This document shows, one piece after another, positions 5,634 to 7,075 of a stretch of DNA of 7,075 nt (positions are counted from its first letter, which is position 1; every line of letters begins with the position of its first letter). The position numbers were made by a program, and so were the translations under genes. The notes below the pieces were generated by a model. It made no database searches and was not told the origin of the DNA. It was given only the letters and a program-made list of their open reading frames with translations. Source of the stretch: Candidatus Aenigmatarchaeota archaeon (lineage in GTDB: Archaea; Aenigmatarchaeota; Aenigmatarchaeia; QMZS01); the NCBI GenBank assembly GCA_021163805.1, contig JAGGTL010000063.1, positions 1 through 7,075 on the forward strand, given 5' to 3'.

Positions 5634-6463
5634 TAAAAGAATTAAAAAATATATATAAAAGAAAAAAAGACGTCCACAAATACGATTTTGGCTCTCTGCT
5701 CATAATTGGCGGTTCAAATATTTATTCCGGCTCTCCAGCTTTCAACGCTCTTGCCGCTTTAAGGAGCGGCGTTGATCTGGTTGAAGTCTGCGCTCCGGAA
5801 AGATCTGCGAATATCATAGCGAGTTTTTCGCCAGATTTAATTACTCGCCCATTAAAAGGAAATTTTCTTAAAAGAGATCATTTAAAACAAATTTATAAAA
5901 TCTTGGAAAACAAAACCGGCTTTGTTATAGGAGGAGGTCTCGGCAGGGAAAAAGAAACCTTTAAGGCCGTCCAGAAATTTTTATCCGAAACAAAATTACC
6001 GGGAGTAATTGATGCCGATGCAATTTATGCCGTTGCAGAGAAAAAAGATATAATAAAAAGAAAAAAATTTGTTATAACCCCTCACAGTTTTGAATTCTAT
6101 ATTTTAAGCGGAGAACCGGTTTCCGAAGATTTGGAAGAAAGAAAAAAACTGGTGAAAAAAGTTGCAAAAGAATTAAAGACAATAATTTTATTAAAAGGTA
6201 ATATCGATATAATCTCTGATGGAGAACGAACATATCTGAATAAAACCGGAACTCCTTTTATGACAAAGGGAGGAACCGGAGATATTCTTGCGGGAATTAC
6301 AGGCTCTTTGCTTGCAAGAAAAATTGAACCCTTTGAATCAGCCTGCTGTGCCGCTTATATTAATGGAAGATCTGGAGAAATTGCGGGCATAAAATTTGGC
6401 GAAGGGCTGCTTGCCTCGGATTTATTGGAAGAGATTCCAAAAGTAATTGGCAGAATCCGATAA
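5621..6463 (+). CDS. nnrD: ADP-dependent NAD(P)H-hydrate dehydratase
   Basis: Metabolite-repair enzyme of ribokinase-like fold that converts damaged S-NAD(P)HX back to NAD(P)H in the cytoplasm, using ADP (EC 4.2.1.136). At 280 residues it is the stand-alone dehydratase half, without the NnrE epimerase domain often fused to it. Motifs in order: LLIIGGSNIYSGSPAFNALA (26-45), ALRSGVDLV (46-54), IGGGLG (103-108), VIDADAI (129-135), TPHSFEF (153-159), LLKGNIDII (190-198) and TPFMTKGGTGDILAGITGSL (211-230). The GGTGD loop with Asp221 is the catalytic and nucleotide-binding signature and is intact. TPHSFEF keeps TPH and Glu but is less usual than TPH(P/A)GE. The ATG at 5621 overlaps the MgtC-type gene by 13 bp; GTG codons at 5624 and 5630 are possible alternatives. 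No clear T-tract follows the stop, so read-through into the 86-bp gap is possible. Confidence 0.93.
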   Translation: MVEVIKELKNIYKRKKDVHKYDFGSLLIIGGSNIYSGSPAFNALAALRSGVDLVEVCAPERSANIIASFSPDLITRPLKGNFLKRDHLKQIYKILENKTGFVIGGGLGREKETFKAVQKFLSETKLPGVIDADAIYAVAEKKDIIKRKKFVITPHSFEFYILSGEPVSEDLEERKKLVKKVAKELKTIILLKGNIDIISDGERTYLNKTGTPFMTKGGTGDILAGITGSLLARKIEPFESACCAAYINGRSGEIAGIKFGEGLLASDLLEEIPKVIGRIR

Positions 6464-6518
6464 TCAAAAAATAAGAGATTTGATATATTTCTACAAAAAT
6501 TGATGAACAGAATAGTAA

Positions 6519-6540
6519 ATTTATTTATATATAAATAAAT
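6519..6540 (+). promoter_or_regulatory. Candidate promoter: 22-bp A/T palindrome before the pilin gene
   Basis: A perfect 22-bp palindrome (half-site ATTTATTTATA) is centred 20.5 bp upstream of the pilin ATG and contains TTTATATA, a near-consensus archaeal TATA box. No Shine-Dalgarno lies between it and the ATG, so transcription probably starts at or just before the start codon. This is the strongest promoter candidate in the window. Confidence 0.5.
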
Positions 6541-6549
6541 ATTTAAATT

Positions 6550-6978
6550 ATGGTAAAAGGACAGGTTGCTTTAGAATACTTGATGACCTACGGAATAGCA
6601 ATAGCAATTGTAGTAATAGCAGTGGCGGCATTATATTCAATGGGTGTTTTTAGTCCAAGCAGTTCAACAGTAGCTTGCTCTCCTTGTTTCAGCAATTTTG
6701 CTTTCGTTGATTACTCTAATGGAACCTTGGTATTAAAGAATGGTGCAAGAGATATTAATATAACAAATGTTACTTATACAAATGCGGCGGGTACAACACT
6801 GCAAGCAAGCATACCTTCTTCTAGTAATTGTCAGCTTAACAAGAAGTGCGATGCAAATAAACAATTTGAAATAAACTTTACAGCATCAGGATCGGGAACT
6901 ACACAAACGATAAAAATACACTATAAAGACATTTTAAGCAAACTTCCACATACAGACACGGCAACAATACACAACTGA
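6550..6978 (+). CDS. Class III signal peptide (type IV pilin-like) protein
   Basis: Archaeal type IV pilin-like subunit of 142 residues. The N-terminus MVKGQVALEYLMTYG has the class III signal: cleavage by a prepilin peptidase is expected after Gly4, leaving Gln at +1 and the conserved Glu at +5 (Glu9). The hydrophobic assembly helix follows to about residue 33, then a Ser-rich turn (SPSSST) and a beta-rich exported domain. Four cysteines (43, 46, 94, 100) could form two disulfides. N-glycosylation sequons lie at Asn57, 70, 73 and 109. Length suits a minor or major pilin. No assembly ATPase, platform protein or prepilin peptidase is visible in the window, so those would be encoded elsewhere. 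It is likely made from a leaderless mRNA driven by the palindromic TATA region just upstream. Which filament it joins (adhesion pilus or other) cannot be told. Confidence 0.88.
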   Translation: MVKGQVALEYLMTYGIAIAIVVIAVAALYSMGVFSPSSSTVACSPCFSNFAFVDYSNGTLVLKNGARDINITNVTYTNAAGTTLQASIPSSSNCQLNKKCDANKQFEINFTASGSGTTQTIKIHYKDILSKLPHTDTATIHN

Positions 6979-7007
6979 TTTTATTTTTAATTTTTTGGTT
7001 TTATTTT
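6979..7007 (+). terminator. T-rich terminator of the pilin gene
   Basis: Immediately after the pilin stop codon the plus strand runs through several T-tracts (TTTTATTTTT, then TTTTTT, then TTTTATTTT), a strong archaeal oligo-T termination context. The final 68 bp after it contain no gene I can support. Confidence 0.6.
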
Positions 7008-7075
7008 AAAATTTATTCAAAATACTGTCCAAAAGAATTGCTGTCAATTCTGAAATATTTGAATGCGGAAACTCC

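Noticed and set aside
7006..7075. Minus-strand open frame ending in ILLDSILNKF then TAA, a possible C-terminus of a gene entering from the right
   Set aside because: Only 23 codons are visible, other frames on both strands are also open here, and no T-tract follows the stop on the minus strand. There is too little to call a gene.
1..7075. CRISPR arrays, tRNA or rRNA genes, insertion sequences, toxin-antitoxin pairs
   Set aside because: I saw no spaced direct repeats, no tRNA-like cloverleaf segments, no transposase motifs and no terminal inverted repeats on either strand. This was inspection by eye, so a weak non-coding RNA could be missed.

Overview
The window looks archaeal, and most likely comes from a small-genome, AT-rich DPANN-type lineage. 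The evidence is: a two-gene exosome unit (Rrp4 and Rrp41), a class III (archaeal type IV pilin) signal peptide, A/T-rich TATA-like boxes about 20 bp before start codons with no Shine-Dalgarno, and a GGTGA-type Shine-Dalgarno only at a gene inside an operon. The DPANN placement is an inference from the style of the proteins; no rRNA or other marker is present.

Left part (1-1343, minus strand): rrp4 followed by rrp41, overlapping by 14 bp. These are the RNA-binding cap subunit and the catalytic RNase PH-type subunit of the archaeal exosome. rrp41 runs off the left edge. A 201 bp gap (1344-1544) separates rrp4 from a divergent plus-strand gene. This gap hides a short, strongly basic open frame with no normal start codon.

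Middle part: 1545-3035 encodes a HerA/VirB4-type P-loop ATPase with an unusual architecture: no N-terminal HAS barrel, a long Lys/Glu linker, and three predicted C-terminal membrane segments. It converges on a minus-strand two-gene unit. The first gene of that unit (3375-4592) encodes a secreted protein with a beta-rich N-terminal domain, then five 2-Cys units and five 4-Cys units of exactly 31 residues (30 Cys in all). The second gene (3146-3373) encodes a small Asn/Thr-rich lipoprotein. Divergent from this unit is a small membrane-anchored, pilin-like Cys-rich protein (4719-5108). The shared 126 bp intergenic region contains a perfect 7-bp dyad.

Right part (plus strand): an MgtC/SapB-type membrane protein (5232-5633) overlaps by 13 bp a stand-alone NAD(P)H-hydrate dehydratase (NnrD, 5621-6463). 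A class III signal pilin (6550-6978) follows, behind a perfect 22-bp A/T palindrome in the TATA-box position. T-rich termination signals follow several genes. The last 70 bp are unresolved.

The most notable theme is a cluster of exported proteins built on even numbers of cysteines: the 30-Cys array protein, a small protein with 8 soluble Cys, and a pilin with 4 Cys. A lipoprotein lies in the same cluster. This suggests a disulfide-stabilised cell-surface assembly that I cannot match to a named system.
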